Below are positions 51,248-59,432 of a stretch of DNA of 64,000 bases, in pieces. Made by a program: the position numbers and the translations under genes. Positions within the stretch are counted from its first letter, which is position 1. Each line of letters begins with the position of its first letter. The notes under the pieces were generated by a model. The model was not told where the DNA came from. It saw only the letters and a list, made by a program, of their open reading frames with translations, and made no database searches. The DNA is from JBLHKT01 sp043101615 (GTDB lineage: Bacteria; Planctomycetota; Phycisphaerae; Phycisphaerales; UBA1924): the NCBI GenBank assembly GCA_043101615.1, contig JBICID010000109.1, forward strand, positions 54,086 to 118,085. The letters run 5' to 3'.

Positions 51248-52741
51248 ATGCGGATCCTGATGCTTGGCTGGGAGTTTCCACCGTTCGTGGCGGGCGGTCT
51301 GGGGACGGCGTGCGCCGGCCTGACGCGTGCGCTGCACAACCAGGGGCACGAGGTGATGTTCGTGCTGCCCAAGCCGATCGGGGAGGCGCGGTCTGACATC
51401 GTCGAGCTGATGAGCCCGGAGTCGCTGCGCCGGACCGTGGAGCGGGTGCGCGAGATCGCGCAGGTAACGCCGGACGAGCCGGCGCCCGACGTCGTCGAGA
51501 CGGTGCTGGACGAGGAGGCCACCGCGGGCCCGACGGTTCGCGCGACCGGCAAGGCCGGCCCGATGCCCGCGGGCGTTCGGGAGTACGCGGTGCCGGCGGG
51601 GTTCAGCTCGCCCTACACCGGGCTGGACGTCGGGGGCGAGGACGCGATCCGCTCGGTGCTGGAGGACCTGGGCACCGACGGGGCGACCGACGCCCTGCAG
51701 CAGCTGCGCCCGGGCGAGGGCGGGCTGCGGGCGCTCAAGGGCGCGTCGGCCCGGGTGCTGGCGGACGTGATGACCAGGATCCTGGAGGAGGTGGACGGCT
51801 CGGACGGGGCCGAGCATCACTACGGGCACGACCTGTTCGGCGATGCGCAGCGGTACGCCAAGCTGGTGAGCGCGCTGGCGGTGGGGTTGCAGTTCGACGT
51901 GATCCACGCCAACGACTGGCTGACCTACCCGGCGGGGCTGGCGGTGAAGGCGCTGACCGGCAAGCCGCTGGTCTGCCACGTGCACGCGACGGAGTTCGAC
52001 CGCTCGGGCGATCACGTGAACCAGCAGGTGTACGACATCGAGCGGGCGGGCATCCACGGTGCGGACCGGGTGATCGCGGTGAGCCGGCTGACCAAGGCGA
52101 TCTGCGTGGGCAAGTACGGTGCCGACGAGCGGAAGGTGGACGTGGTCTACAACGGGGTGGAGCAGGACTCGGTGCAGCCAACCAGCGCCGACCGGATCGA
52201 GCGGGACGACAAGATCGTGCTGTTCCTGGGGCGCATCACGCTGCAGAAGGGGCCGGAGTACTTCATCCAGGCGGCGAAGCGCGTGCTGGAGAAGGTGGAC
52301 CACGTGAAGTTCGTGGTGGCCGGCTCGGGCGACATGGCGGTGCGGATGATCGAGCAGGCCGCGGCGATGGGGATCGGGCACAAGGTGCTGTTCACCGGGT
52401 TCCTGCGCGGTCGCGACGTGGACCGCGTGTTCCGGATGGCGGACTGCTACGTGATGCCCAGCGTGAGCGAGCCGTTCGGGATCGCGCCGCTTGAGGCGAT
52501 GCGCAACGACACGCCGGTGATCGTGAGCAAGCAGTCCGGCGTGAGCGAGGTGCTGACGCACGCGCTGAAGGTCGATTTCTGGGACATCGACGAGATGGCC
52601 AACAAGATCGTGGCGGTGCTGCGCTACCCGCCGCTCAGCCAGACGCTGCGCGAGCACGGGGCGTTCGAGCTGCGCGGGCTGACCTGGGACGGCGCGGCCC
52701 AGAAGACCGTGAAAGTCTACGGGCGGGCGATCGGCGCGTGA
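51248..52741 (+). CDS. Glycosyltransferase, GT-B fold (glycogen-synthase-like/GT4)
   Basis: A 497-residue sugar transferase using nucleotide-sugar donors. The N-terminal domain starts MRILMLGWEFPPFVAGGLGT, with the glycine-rich loop seen in starch/glycogen synthases. The C-terminal domain has FLGRITLQKGPEYFIQAAK and VAGSGDMAVRMIEQA, then SEPFGIAPLEAM with the E-X7-E donor-binding motif (about residues 415-426). Between residues about 50 and 190 is a large insertion without similarity to GT4 enzymes. It could take part in glycogen synthesis or polysaccharide assembly. Not adjacent to the exopolysaccharide locus at the other end of the window. Confidence 0.88.
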   Translation: MRILMLGWEFPPFVAGGLGTACAGLTRALHNQGHEVMFVLPKPIGEARSDIVELMSPESLRRTVERVREIAQVTPDEPAPDVVETVLDEEATAGPTVRATGKAGPMPAGVREYAVPAGFSSPYTGLDVGGEDAIRSVLEDLGTDGATDALQQLRPGEGGLRALKGASARVLADVMTRILEEVDGSDGAEHHYGHDLFGDAQRYAKLVSALAVGLQFDVIHANDWLTYPAGLAVKALTGKPLVCHVHATEFDRSGDHVNQQVYDIERAGIHGADRVIAVSRLTKAICVGKYGADERKVDVVYNGVEQDSVQPTSADRIERDDKIVLFLGRITLQKGPEYFIQAAKRVLEKVDHVKFVVAGSGDMAVRMIEQAAAMGIGHKVLFTGFLRGRDVDRVFRMADCYVMPSVSEPFGIAPLEAMRNDTPVIVSKQSGVSEVLTHALKVDFWDIDEMANKIVAVLRYPPLSQTLREHGAFELRGLTWDGAAQKTVKVYGRAIGA

Positions 52742-52770
52742 CGCGGCGAGGGTGCTTTGCATTCGGTACC

Positions 52771-52968
52771 AGGTACTAGGCACTAGGCACTGGGCACTAG
52801 GCACTGGGCACTGGGCACTGGGCAACGGGCACTGGGCACTGGGCACTGGGCAACAGGCACTGGGGAATGCCATCAGAGTGCAGGCGATGAACTCGCCGAA
52901 GCAGTTCCGATGCTTCTTCTCGCACGCCAAATACTAATGCCTAGTGCCTAATGCCTAGTGCCAGTGCC
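52771..52968. repeat. Inverted arrays of a 7-base tandem repeat
   Basis: Left array: about 13 direct copies of the heptamer RGGCACT from 52771 to 52861 (AGGCACT, GGGCACT, with GGGCAAC variants). Right array: the complementary heptamers AATGCCT, AGTGCCT, AATGCCT, then AGTGCC twice, at 52936-52968. They flank a unique core of about 75 bases (52862-52935), so the transcript could fold into a long stem. The unit length and variation resemble the short tandemly repeated heptamers known from filamentous cyanobacteria. The unique core includes a possible decayed element. Translating the repeat in any frame gives artificial seven-residue repeats, so no protein is called. Confidence 0.85.
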
Positions 52969-52973
52969 TTTGG

Positions 52974-54350
52974 TCACCCCACGTCGCGGGTCTGGAAGAG
53001 CATGACCGCGACGGCAAGCATCGCCACGATCTGGGTGAGCCCGTACAGGGCCACCAGGCCGAGGTGCGAGGGCGGGATGGGGCGGGCCTGTGTGACCGCG
53101 TCGATCATCCAGAAGACGTGCATGTTCGGGATGACGCCCCACGCGACCTGGGCGAGCGGGTTGGTCCTGGTGGGCGTGACGAAGATGAAGTCGCCCGCCA
53201 TCGGGGGCGCCAGCACGGGCACCGGGGGGTTGCCCACGTTCTTGAGCGTGAGCCCCAGACCGTCGGTCTCCTCGGGGAACTGGGTGATCACGATCGCGGA
53301 GGGGGTGCCGGCGGGGAATCGGGTGTCGTCGAGATTGAGCTCCGCGGCGTCGAAGGCGGGGGAGACGGGCGGGGTGGAGATGCCCACACCGTTGGGGGAC
53401 GGGCCGTAGTAGAGCACGTCGCCGACGTTGAGCTCGGCGGTGGCCTCGCGCTTGATCGCGACGTGGTAGACCGCGCCCATGCGGTCGAAGCGCGGGTTGA
53501 GCTGCGAGTCCGGCTGGGAGCCGGTGATCTCGCCCACCGGGGTGTTCACGTAGGCGTACCGCCCGATGAAGTGGTTGGACAGCAGCCCGAGCACGAACAC
53601 GCCGGCGCAGACGACGATGGTCATGACCTGCCCGAGGCGCGTGCTCGCGGCGGTCGCGACGGCGGCCAGCATGAGCAGCGCGATGGCGATGCCGGCGCAG
53701 GCCAGCATGATCTGGGGCTTGAGGTCGGTGCCCGGGGGCTGCATCTCCCAGTCCTCGTTGACCAGCAGCACGCCGAGGTAGGCCAGCGAGACCGCGGGCA
53801 CCAGCAGGAACACGGTGGTCTGCGAGAACTGCCAGCCGTACATGAAGTTGTTGATCGCCGCGAGGAGGATCGAGCCGAACACGGCCAGGCAGGTGAAGAC
53901 GATGACGGGCTGGTCGGGGTCGTCGGCGGCGGTGGAGAGCACGCCGTGGCGGATGGCCAGCAGCAGGCCGACGAGCATGAGGAAGATGGCGATGGAGAGC
54001 GCGCCTGCGATGCCCAAATACTTCCCGATCACGACGGTGGTCCGCCCGACGGGCTTCGAGACGACGGTGAGGATGGTTTTGTTGTCGATCTCGCGTGAGA
54101 CGGCGGCGGTGGCGATGAAGGCGGCCAGCAGGGTGCCGCAGACGAAGACGGTGGAGAGCCCGATGTCGAGCAGGAGCTTGTCGTCGCCGGTGACCTCGCC
54201 GGGGACGCGCCGGTAGCCCATGGAGAAGCCGGTGATCCAGGTGTTGAGCACCTGGAGGAGCCCGGCGACGAGGACGAGGATGAGGAAGACGGGCTGCCTG
54301 ATCGCCTCGATCAGCGTGTTCCTGGCGATGGTGGTGACGGGGGCGATCAT
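52974..54350 (-). CDS. ABC-2 type permease, paralogue of the permease at 60713
   Basis: A 458-residue inner-membrane permease. It has a membrane segment at about 20-40, several in 60-290, a large extracytoplasmic region (about 290-410) and a last segment near the C-terminus. The cytoplasmic signature VSREIDNKTILTVVSKPVGR followed by GKYLGI matches the other permease (DKIIWQTMTKPVAPW, then GKWLGV) in order and spacing. ABC-2 permeases export lipids, polysaccharides, drugs or proteins. Start ATG at 54350; the frame continues upstream without family sequence. It has no ATPase gene of its own and is divergent from the SPFH-ABC operon. Confidence 0.87.
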   Translation of the reverse strand: MIAPVTTIARNTLIEAIRQPVFLILVLVAGLLQVLNTWITGFSMGYRRVPGEVTGDDKLLLDIGLSTVFVCGTLLAAFIATAAVSREIDNKTILTVVSKPVGRTTVVIGKYLGIAGALSIAIFLMLVGLLLAIRHGVLSTAADDPDQPVIVFTCLAVFGSILLAAINNFMYGWQFSQTTVFLLVPAVSLAYLGVLLVNEDWEMQPPGTDLKPQIMLACAGIAIALLMLAAVATAASTRLGQVMTIVVCAGVFVLGLLSNHFIGRYAYVNTPVGEITGSQPDSQLNPRFDRMGAVYHVAIKREATAELNVGDVLYYGPSPNGVGISTPPVSPAFDAAELNLDDTRFPAGTPSAIVITQFPEETDGLGLTLKNVGNPPVPVLAPPMAGDFIFVTPTRTNPLAQVAWGVIPNMHVFWMIDAVTQARPIPPSHLGLVALYGLTQIVAMLAVAVMLFQTRDVG

Positions 54351-54765
54351 GGGTGGGGATGGTATCCGTCGCTCGGGTCGGTGCCCGGCGGGTGGGGCGG
54401 GAGGTTTTTTTACGACGCGTGCCGAACCGGGGTTCGCACCGTTCGTACACCGGGCAGCCCGGACGCCACGCGCCCGGGCGGTTGCCGCATTGATGAGCAG
54501 AATGAGCGGGCAGATCCCCGGTGTGTGACTCCCACGGAGGGCGAGCGGCGTGTCCATCGGGCGTCCGAGTTTCGGGCGAGGTGGACGCGGCGACCCGGGG
54601 TGCCGACAATTGAGACCCGCTCGATGGCCCGGGGGTGCGTGCTGAGCGGGACGGCCCCGCCCGGCGCGTGCGACGGGCCGGTCAGACCAGAAGGCCTCGG
54701 TCGAGGCGAGCGTGTCCGGCTCGGTGTGAGCCCGGAGGCGTGCCACCAGGAGCTCGTACCCCACG
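54351..54765. promoter_or_regulatory. 415-base divergent intergenic region of the SPFH/ABC cluster
   Basis: No gene is supported in this gap. It separates the leftward permease from the rightward SPFH operon, so it should hold promoters for both and offers a way to co-regulate them. No operator-like palindrome or clear -35/-10 pair was identified by eye. Confidence 0.4.
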
Positions 54766-56856
54766 ATGAACGCCGACTTTCTGACGTATCGCAAGGCGAC
54801 GAAGATCAGCCTGTTGGGGCTGGTGCTGCAGCTGATGTTCGCGATCGGGACGGCGATCTTTGCGCGGTACGCCGGCGGCGATCACGCCGCGATGTCCGCC
54901 GCGATCGCTATGGCCATCGGCTGCGTCGTCTGGTTCGCGCTGGTGATCCTGTACGACCAGCACCGGCGCGAGCGGATCGAGGCGCTGGAGGCCGAGAGCC
55001 TCGCGGCGGCCGAGTCCGCGGCGGCGAGCGCGTTCGATTCCTCCGGGGCCGAGCTGCGTCCCGCCGCCCAGCGGCTGGAGCTCGTCACCAAGTGGTTCCT
55101 GCCCGGCGTGAGCCTGCTGGTCGGAGCGCTGCTGCTCGGCATCGGCTACCTGCGTCTGGCGGTGGGGGACCATTCCGCGCTCGAGCTGTCCGACCCGGAC
55201 GCCTTCGGCTCGGGGCCCAACTTCTCGGTCTTCGGCGGGGGCATGGCGCTGGTCATCGCGGTGGTCGGGTTCGTGTTCGCGCGGTTCGTGTCGGGCATGA
55301 GCAAGGAGCCGGCGTGGAGCGCCCTGCGTGCCGGCTCGGCCCAGACCGTCGGGACGGCCCTGCTCGGGCTGCTGCTGATGGTGACTCTGTTCGTGCTCGC
55401 GGCCAAGGGGCCCGACTGGCCCCACCGCGTGCTGCAGATCCTGGTGCCCGTCGCGATGATGATCGGGGGCATCGAGGTCTTCGCGCTGTTCATCCTGGAC
55501 GTGTACCGCCCGCGGGCTCCCGGCGAGCTGATGCGCCCGAGCTTCGACAGCCGCATCCTGGGCTTCGTGGCGGCCCCGGACAAGATCGCCGAGAGCGTCG
55601 GCGAGGCCATCAACTACCAGTTCGGCGTGGACGTGACGAGCAGCTGGTTCTACCAGATGCTGCGTCGGTGGGCGACGTGGCTGGTGCTGTTCGGACTGGT
55701 CACGGGGTGGCTGATGTCCACGCTGGTGGTCATCCAGCCGCACCAGCGGGCGATGATCCTGACGTTCGGGAAGGTGAGCCGGCCGGACGTGGGCCCGGGC
55801 CTGCACCTGAAGTGGCCGTGGCCCATCTCGCAGGTGCTGACCCCGACGCACGTGATCGACGAGGGCGAGACGGGCACGCGCGAGGTGAAGACGACGACGG
55901 GCGTGCAGGTGATGCACCTGGGCACCAACCCGCCCGACGACGACTCGGACGAGCCGATCCTGTGGACCGTGCAGCACGCGACGATCGAGCTGCTGCACGT
56001 GGTGCAGCCCAGCCGTGCCGGTCGGATCGGTTCCGGCACCGCCGGCGAGCTGTCGCTGGTGGCGATCGAGGTGCCGGTGCAGTACGTCATCGAGGACGTG
56101 GACGCCTACACCCGCCTGAGCGCGCCCGGCCAGCAGCAGCGGCTGCTCGAGTCGGTGGGCAAGGCGGTCGTGACGCGGTACGTCTCGACGCTGAGCGTGG
56201 ACCAGGTGATCTCCAGCGACCGCAGCGGCATCGCCGCGGCGCTGAAGCGCGAGCTCGAGGCGGCGTACGCGAGGCTGAACGACGGCGCGGGTGCCGGCGT
56301 GCGTCTGACGTTCGTGGGCGTGTCGGGCGTGCACCCCCCGCGCGACGTGGCGCCCGACTTCGAGGCGGTGGTGCAGGCCGAGCAGGCGCGCGAGGGCACG
56401 ATCGAGATGGCCCGCGCCTACGAGATCAGCCAGCTGACCGCGGCGGCGGGCAGCGTGGAGCTGGCCAACCAGATCGTGGCCCGCCTGGACGCGATCGACG
56501 CGATGCGGGCCTCGGGCGTGCCGGAGGCCGAGATCGACGAGGCGGAGCTCGAGGTGCAGAAGCTGCTCGAGAGCGCCGGGGGCGAGGCGGGGCGCGAGCT
56601 GCTGGAGGCCAGCAGCAACCGCTGGTCGGCGCACATGTCCGAGCGGGGCAAGGCGGCGCTGTTCGGTGGCCAGCAGGCGGCGTACCAGGCCGCGCCGCGC
56701 CTGTACCGCTCCAAGCTGTACTTCCAGGCGTTGCGTGAGGCGATGCGTGGTCAGCGTGTCTATCTGTCCGACGTGCCGATCGACTCGGTCCTGCAGCTGC
56801 AGGACCGGGGGGCCGGCGGTCGCGACGTGTTCTCAACCGGGACCGAGGGTCAGTAA
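54766..56856 (+). CDS. Polytopic SPFH/Band-7 protein (HflK-like, first of three)
   Basis: A 696-residue membrane protein. An N-terminal module of about 250 residues has six predicted membrane segments (near 12-33, 44-64, 110-130, 157-175, 192-213, 222-246). A seventh segment at about 302-322 leads into an SPFH domain beginning VVIQPHQRAMILTFGKV, with HLKWPWPISQV and later AIEVPVQYVIEDVDAYTRL. The Band-7 part resembles HflK, a subunit of the cage that surrounds and restrains the FtsH protease and organises membrane microdomains. The six-segment front module is not part of ordinary HflK. It is the first gene of the rightward run. Confidence 0.88.
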   Translation: MNADFLTYRKATKISLLGLVLQLMFAIGTAIFARYAGGDHAAMSAAIAMAIGCVVWFALVILYDQHRRERIEALEAESLAAAESAAASAFDSSGAELRPAAQRLELVTKWFLPGVSLLVGALLLGIGYLRLAVGDHSALELSDPDAFGSGPNFSVFGGGMALVIAVVGFVFARFVSGMSKEPAWSALRAGSAQTVGTALLGLLLMVTLFVLAAKGPDWPHRVLQILVPVAMMIGGIEVFALFILDVYRPRAPGELMRPSFDSRILGFVAAPDKIAESVGEAINYQFGVDVTSSWFYQMLRRWATWLVLFGLVTGWLMSTLVVIQPHQRAMILTFGKVSRPDVGPGLHLKWPWPISQVLTPTHVIDEGETGTREVKTTTGVQVMHLGTNPPDDDSDEPILWTVQHATIELLHVVQPSRAGRIGSGTAGELSLVAIEVPVQYVIEDVDAYTRLSAPGQQQRLLESVGKAVVTRYVSTLSVDQVISSDRSGIAAALKRELEAAYARLNDGAGAGVRLTFVGVSGVHPPRDVAPDFEAVVQAEQAREGTIEMARAYEISQLTAAAGSVELANQIVARLDAIDAMRASGVPEAEIDEAELEVQKLLESAGGEAGRELLEASSNRWSAHMSERGKAALFGGQQAAYQAAPRLYRSKLYFQALREAMRGQRVYLSDVPIDSVLQLQDRGAGGRDVFSTGTEGQ

Positions 56857-56910
56857 AGCCCGAAGCGGGCCGGCCGGGCGCAGCGCCCGTCCATCGAAGG
56901 GATTCCGAAC

Positions 56911-57924
56911 GTGTTCAAACGACTCAGCGAGAACATCGTCATCATCTTCGCGGCACTGTTCGTGCTGGCGATCATCCTCTACACCATCACCTACACCGTC
57001 CGGTTCACGGAGGTCGCGGTGCGGACCACCTTCGGGGCGGCCGGGGAGGGCTCGGTGCAGTCCGAGCCGGGCCTGAAGTTCAAGCTGCCGTACCCGATCC
57101 AGTCGGTGACCAAGTACGACCAGCGGGGCCGGCTGGTGCAGACGCGCTCGGAGACGCAGCAGACCGCCGACGACTTCCAGATCATCGTCGAGGCGTACAT
57201 GACCTACCGGGTGTCGGACGCGCTCAAGTTCTTCCGCAGCTTCTCGGACGCGGGCAGCCGCTCGGTGGACCACTACCGCAAGGCGGAGAACGAGGTGCTG
57301 CGCGACCGCCTGCGCGCCCAGCTGGGCGAGACGAGCAAGTACCGCGTGAACGAGCTGTTCACCGAGGACGCCGACGCCAGCCGCATCCCCGAGCTCGAGG
57401 CCAGCCTCAAGGAGCTGATGATGTCCGGCGGCGGCGGCGACGGGGGCACCCCGCTGGCCGACTACGGCATCGAGATCGTGACCGTCGGCATCGACCGCAT
57501 CGTCTTCCCGGAGGGCACCACCACGCGCGTGATCGAGCGGATGCGGGCCAACCGCACCCGCCTCGCCCAGCGGTACAAGAGCGAGGGCGAGGCGATCGCC
57601 GACTCGATCAAGGCCGAGGCCGAGTCGTCGGCCGAGAAGATCCGGGCCTTCGCGCGCCGCCGGGCCCAGGAGATCCTGGCCCAGGGCCAGCGCGAGGCCG
57701 CGGTCTACCTCGCCCAGCAGAACGCCAACCCGGAGCTGGCGGTCTACCTCGAGAACATCGACCTGATCAAGAACGCCATGGCCAAAAGGGCCACGCTCAT
57801 CCTCTCCACCGAGGACTTCGGCCTGAACCTGTTCAGCCCGGACGTGCTGCGTGACCTGACCGCCGGCGAGATCCCCACGCAGTTCAACGCCGGCGACACA
57901 ACGGCCCGCGGAGGTGGCGAGTGA
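56911..57924 (+). CDS. SPFH/Band-7 protein (HflC-like, second of three)
   Basis: A 337-residue protein with one N-terminal membrane segment (about 8-29) and an SPFH domain (FTEVAVRTTFG through LKFKLPYPIQSV to VEAYMTYRVSDALKFFRSF). A charged helix follows (SEGEAIADSIKAEAESSAEK), then AFARRRAQEILAQGQREAAV, the HflC-type pattern. Start is GTG at 56911, and it ends inside the next gene with a 4-base overlap. Expected to assemble with the other SPFH proteins in the inner membrane. No ftsH gene is in the window. Confidence 0.9.
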   Translation: MFKRLSENIVIIFAALFVLAIILYTITYTVRFTEVAVRTTFGAAGEGSVQSEPGLKFKLPYPIQSVTKYDQRGRLVQTRSETQQTADDFQIIVEAYMTYRVSDALKFFRSFSDAGSRSVDHYRKAENEVLRDRLRAQLGETSKYRVNELFTEDADASRIPELEASLKELMMSGGGGDGGTPLADYGIEIVTVGIDRIVFPEGTTTRVIERMRANRTRLAQRYKSEGEAIADSIKAEAESSAEKIRAFARRRAQEILAQGQREAAVYLAQQNANPELAVYLENIDLIKNAMAKRATLILSTEDFGLNLFSPDVLRDLTAGEIPTQFNAGDTTARGGGE

Positions 57925-59387
57925 GCGACACCCCCCCCTCCAACCAGCCCCCGGGCGAGCCGCCGGAGGACCAGAACGGCGTTCCCGAGCGCGGCGGCGA
58001 CGCGGGCCAGGCCCCGGGCACGCTGCCCAGCGAGAGCGGTCGGGCGACCTCGGTCCGCTTCCGGGCCGACGCCGACGTCCGCGAGTCGGCCCGCGCCGCG
58101 ATGCGGATGGACGCCGCGAACCAGTCGCTGGCCGACGCCCTGAAGATCACGTTCCGGCTGGTGCAGATCGGCATGGTCGTGCTGGTGGTGCTCTTCCTGG
58201 GCTCCGCGGTGCGGATGGTGCAGGAGGGCGAGCGGGGCATCCGCGTGGTGCTGGGCAAGGTGCAGAACGGCGACCTCGGCCAGGGGCTCGCGTGGGCCCC
58301 GCCCTACCCGATCGGCGAGATCGTGACCGTCGGCTCGGGCTCGCTCGAGCTGCGCCTCGAGACCAGCGAGGAGTTCTTCCCGTTCGTCAGCAGCGGGAAC
58401 TGGAACATCGCCGAGAGCGACATCGGCAAGCAGAACGACCTGAACCCGGCCGAGGACGGCTCGCTGATCACCGCCGACCTCAACATCGCCCACTCGCAGT
58501 GGACCGTGAACTATCGCCGGGCCGACCACGTCGAGTACGCCACCAACGTGATCCCCGCCCAGGAGCGGGACATCGTGCGTGTGGCCGCGATGCGGGGCGT
58601 GGTGCACGCGGTCGCCCGGACGAGCATCGACAACCTGCTCAAGGACCGCGACACGGTCGCCTCCGTCGCCCGGCGCGTGGCGCAGGAGGCCCTCGACGAG
58701 ATGAACTCGGGCATCACCATCGAGCAGATGACGCTCAACCGCAAGTTCGCCCCCGCGGTGCTGCTCGACAACTTCGCCGAGGTGCAGTCCGCGGCCCAGG
58801 AGGCCGGCGGCCTGCGCGAGCAGGCCCGCACCGAGGCCCAGGACATGATGAACCGCGTCGCCGGTCGCGCGGCGCCCGTGCTGGTGGACCTGATCGACCG
58901 CTACGAGCGCGCCGTCGAGCTCGGCGAGGCCGAGGAGGCGGAACGCACCCTGGCGCAGATCGACGCCCTGATGATCGGGGACGCGATCGAGCTGGACGGC
59001 GAGCCCGTGGTCGCCGTGGTCTCGGGCGAGGTCTCGCAGATCCTCGCCGACGCCCGCAACGACTCGTTCCGGGTGGTCTCGGAGGCGCGGGGCGACCTCG
59101 AGCTGTTCCAGGCCAACCTGGAGAGGTACGAGGCCAACCCCCGCCTGATGGTGATGCGCGAGTGGGCCTCGGCGATGGACGCCTTCTTCGGGCGCGAGTT
59201 CGTGCAGTCGTTCTACCTGCCCGCGGGCGAGGGCAACACCGCCCGGGCGTGGATCAGCGAGGACCCGGACATCCGTCGCGCCCTCGAGATGGAGCAGCGC
59301 CGCCAGGAGGCCGAGCAGGCCGACGCCACGCGCGAGGAGCAGCGCCGCCAGGCCCGACAGGACTTCGACGAGCAGCAGGGCAACTGA
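57921..59387 (+). CDS. SPFH/Band-7 protein (HflK-like, third of three)
   Basis: A 488-residue protein: Pro/Gly-rich cytoplasmic N-terminus of about 70 residues, one membrane segment (about 78-97), then an SPFH domain starting MVQEGERGIRVVLGKV, with GLAWAPPYPIGEIV and later TADLNIAHSQWTVNYRRAD. This layout is that of HflK. The C-terminus is a Gln/Arg/Glu-rich helix. Start is GTG at 57921, overlapping the second SPFH gene by four bases (GTGA), so the two are translationally coupled. It is followed after 45 bases by the ABC ATPase gene. Confidence 0.9.
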   Translation: MSDTPPSNQPPGEPPEDQNGVPERGGDAGQAPGTLPSESGRATSVRFRADADVRESARAAMRMDAANQSLADALKITFRLVQIGMVVLVVLFLGSAVRMVQEGERGIRVVLGKVQNGDLGQGLAWAPPYPIGEIVTVGSGSLELRLETSEEFFPFVSSGNWNIAESDIGKQNDLNPAEDGSLITADLNIAHSQWTVNYRRADHVEYATNVIPAQERDIVRVAAMRGVVHAVARTSIDNLLKDRDTVASVARRVAQEALDEMNSGITIEQMTLNRKFAPAVLLDNFAEVQSAAQEAGGLREQARTEAQDMMNRVAGRAAPVLVDLIDRYERAVELGEAEEAERTLAQIDALMIGDAIELDGEPVVAVVSGEVSQILADARNDSFRVVSEARGDLELFQANLERYEANPRLMVMREWASAMDAFFGREFVQSFYLPAGEGNTARAWISEDPDIRRALEMEQRRQEAEQADATREEQRRQARQDFDEQQGN

Positions 59388-59432
59388 GAACCCCCACCCC
59401 GTCGCACTCGTAGCACACCGAACGGAGCACCC

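Noticed and set aside
52752..52937. Short open frame with repeated HWALGTG peptide, and the minus-strand frame with repeated PSAQCPV
   Set aside because: Both are translations of the 7-base repeat (three units give seven codons) and have no independent support.
52771..52968. CRISPR array
   Set aside because: The repeats are directly adjacent 7-base units without spacers, and no cas genes are present.
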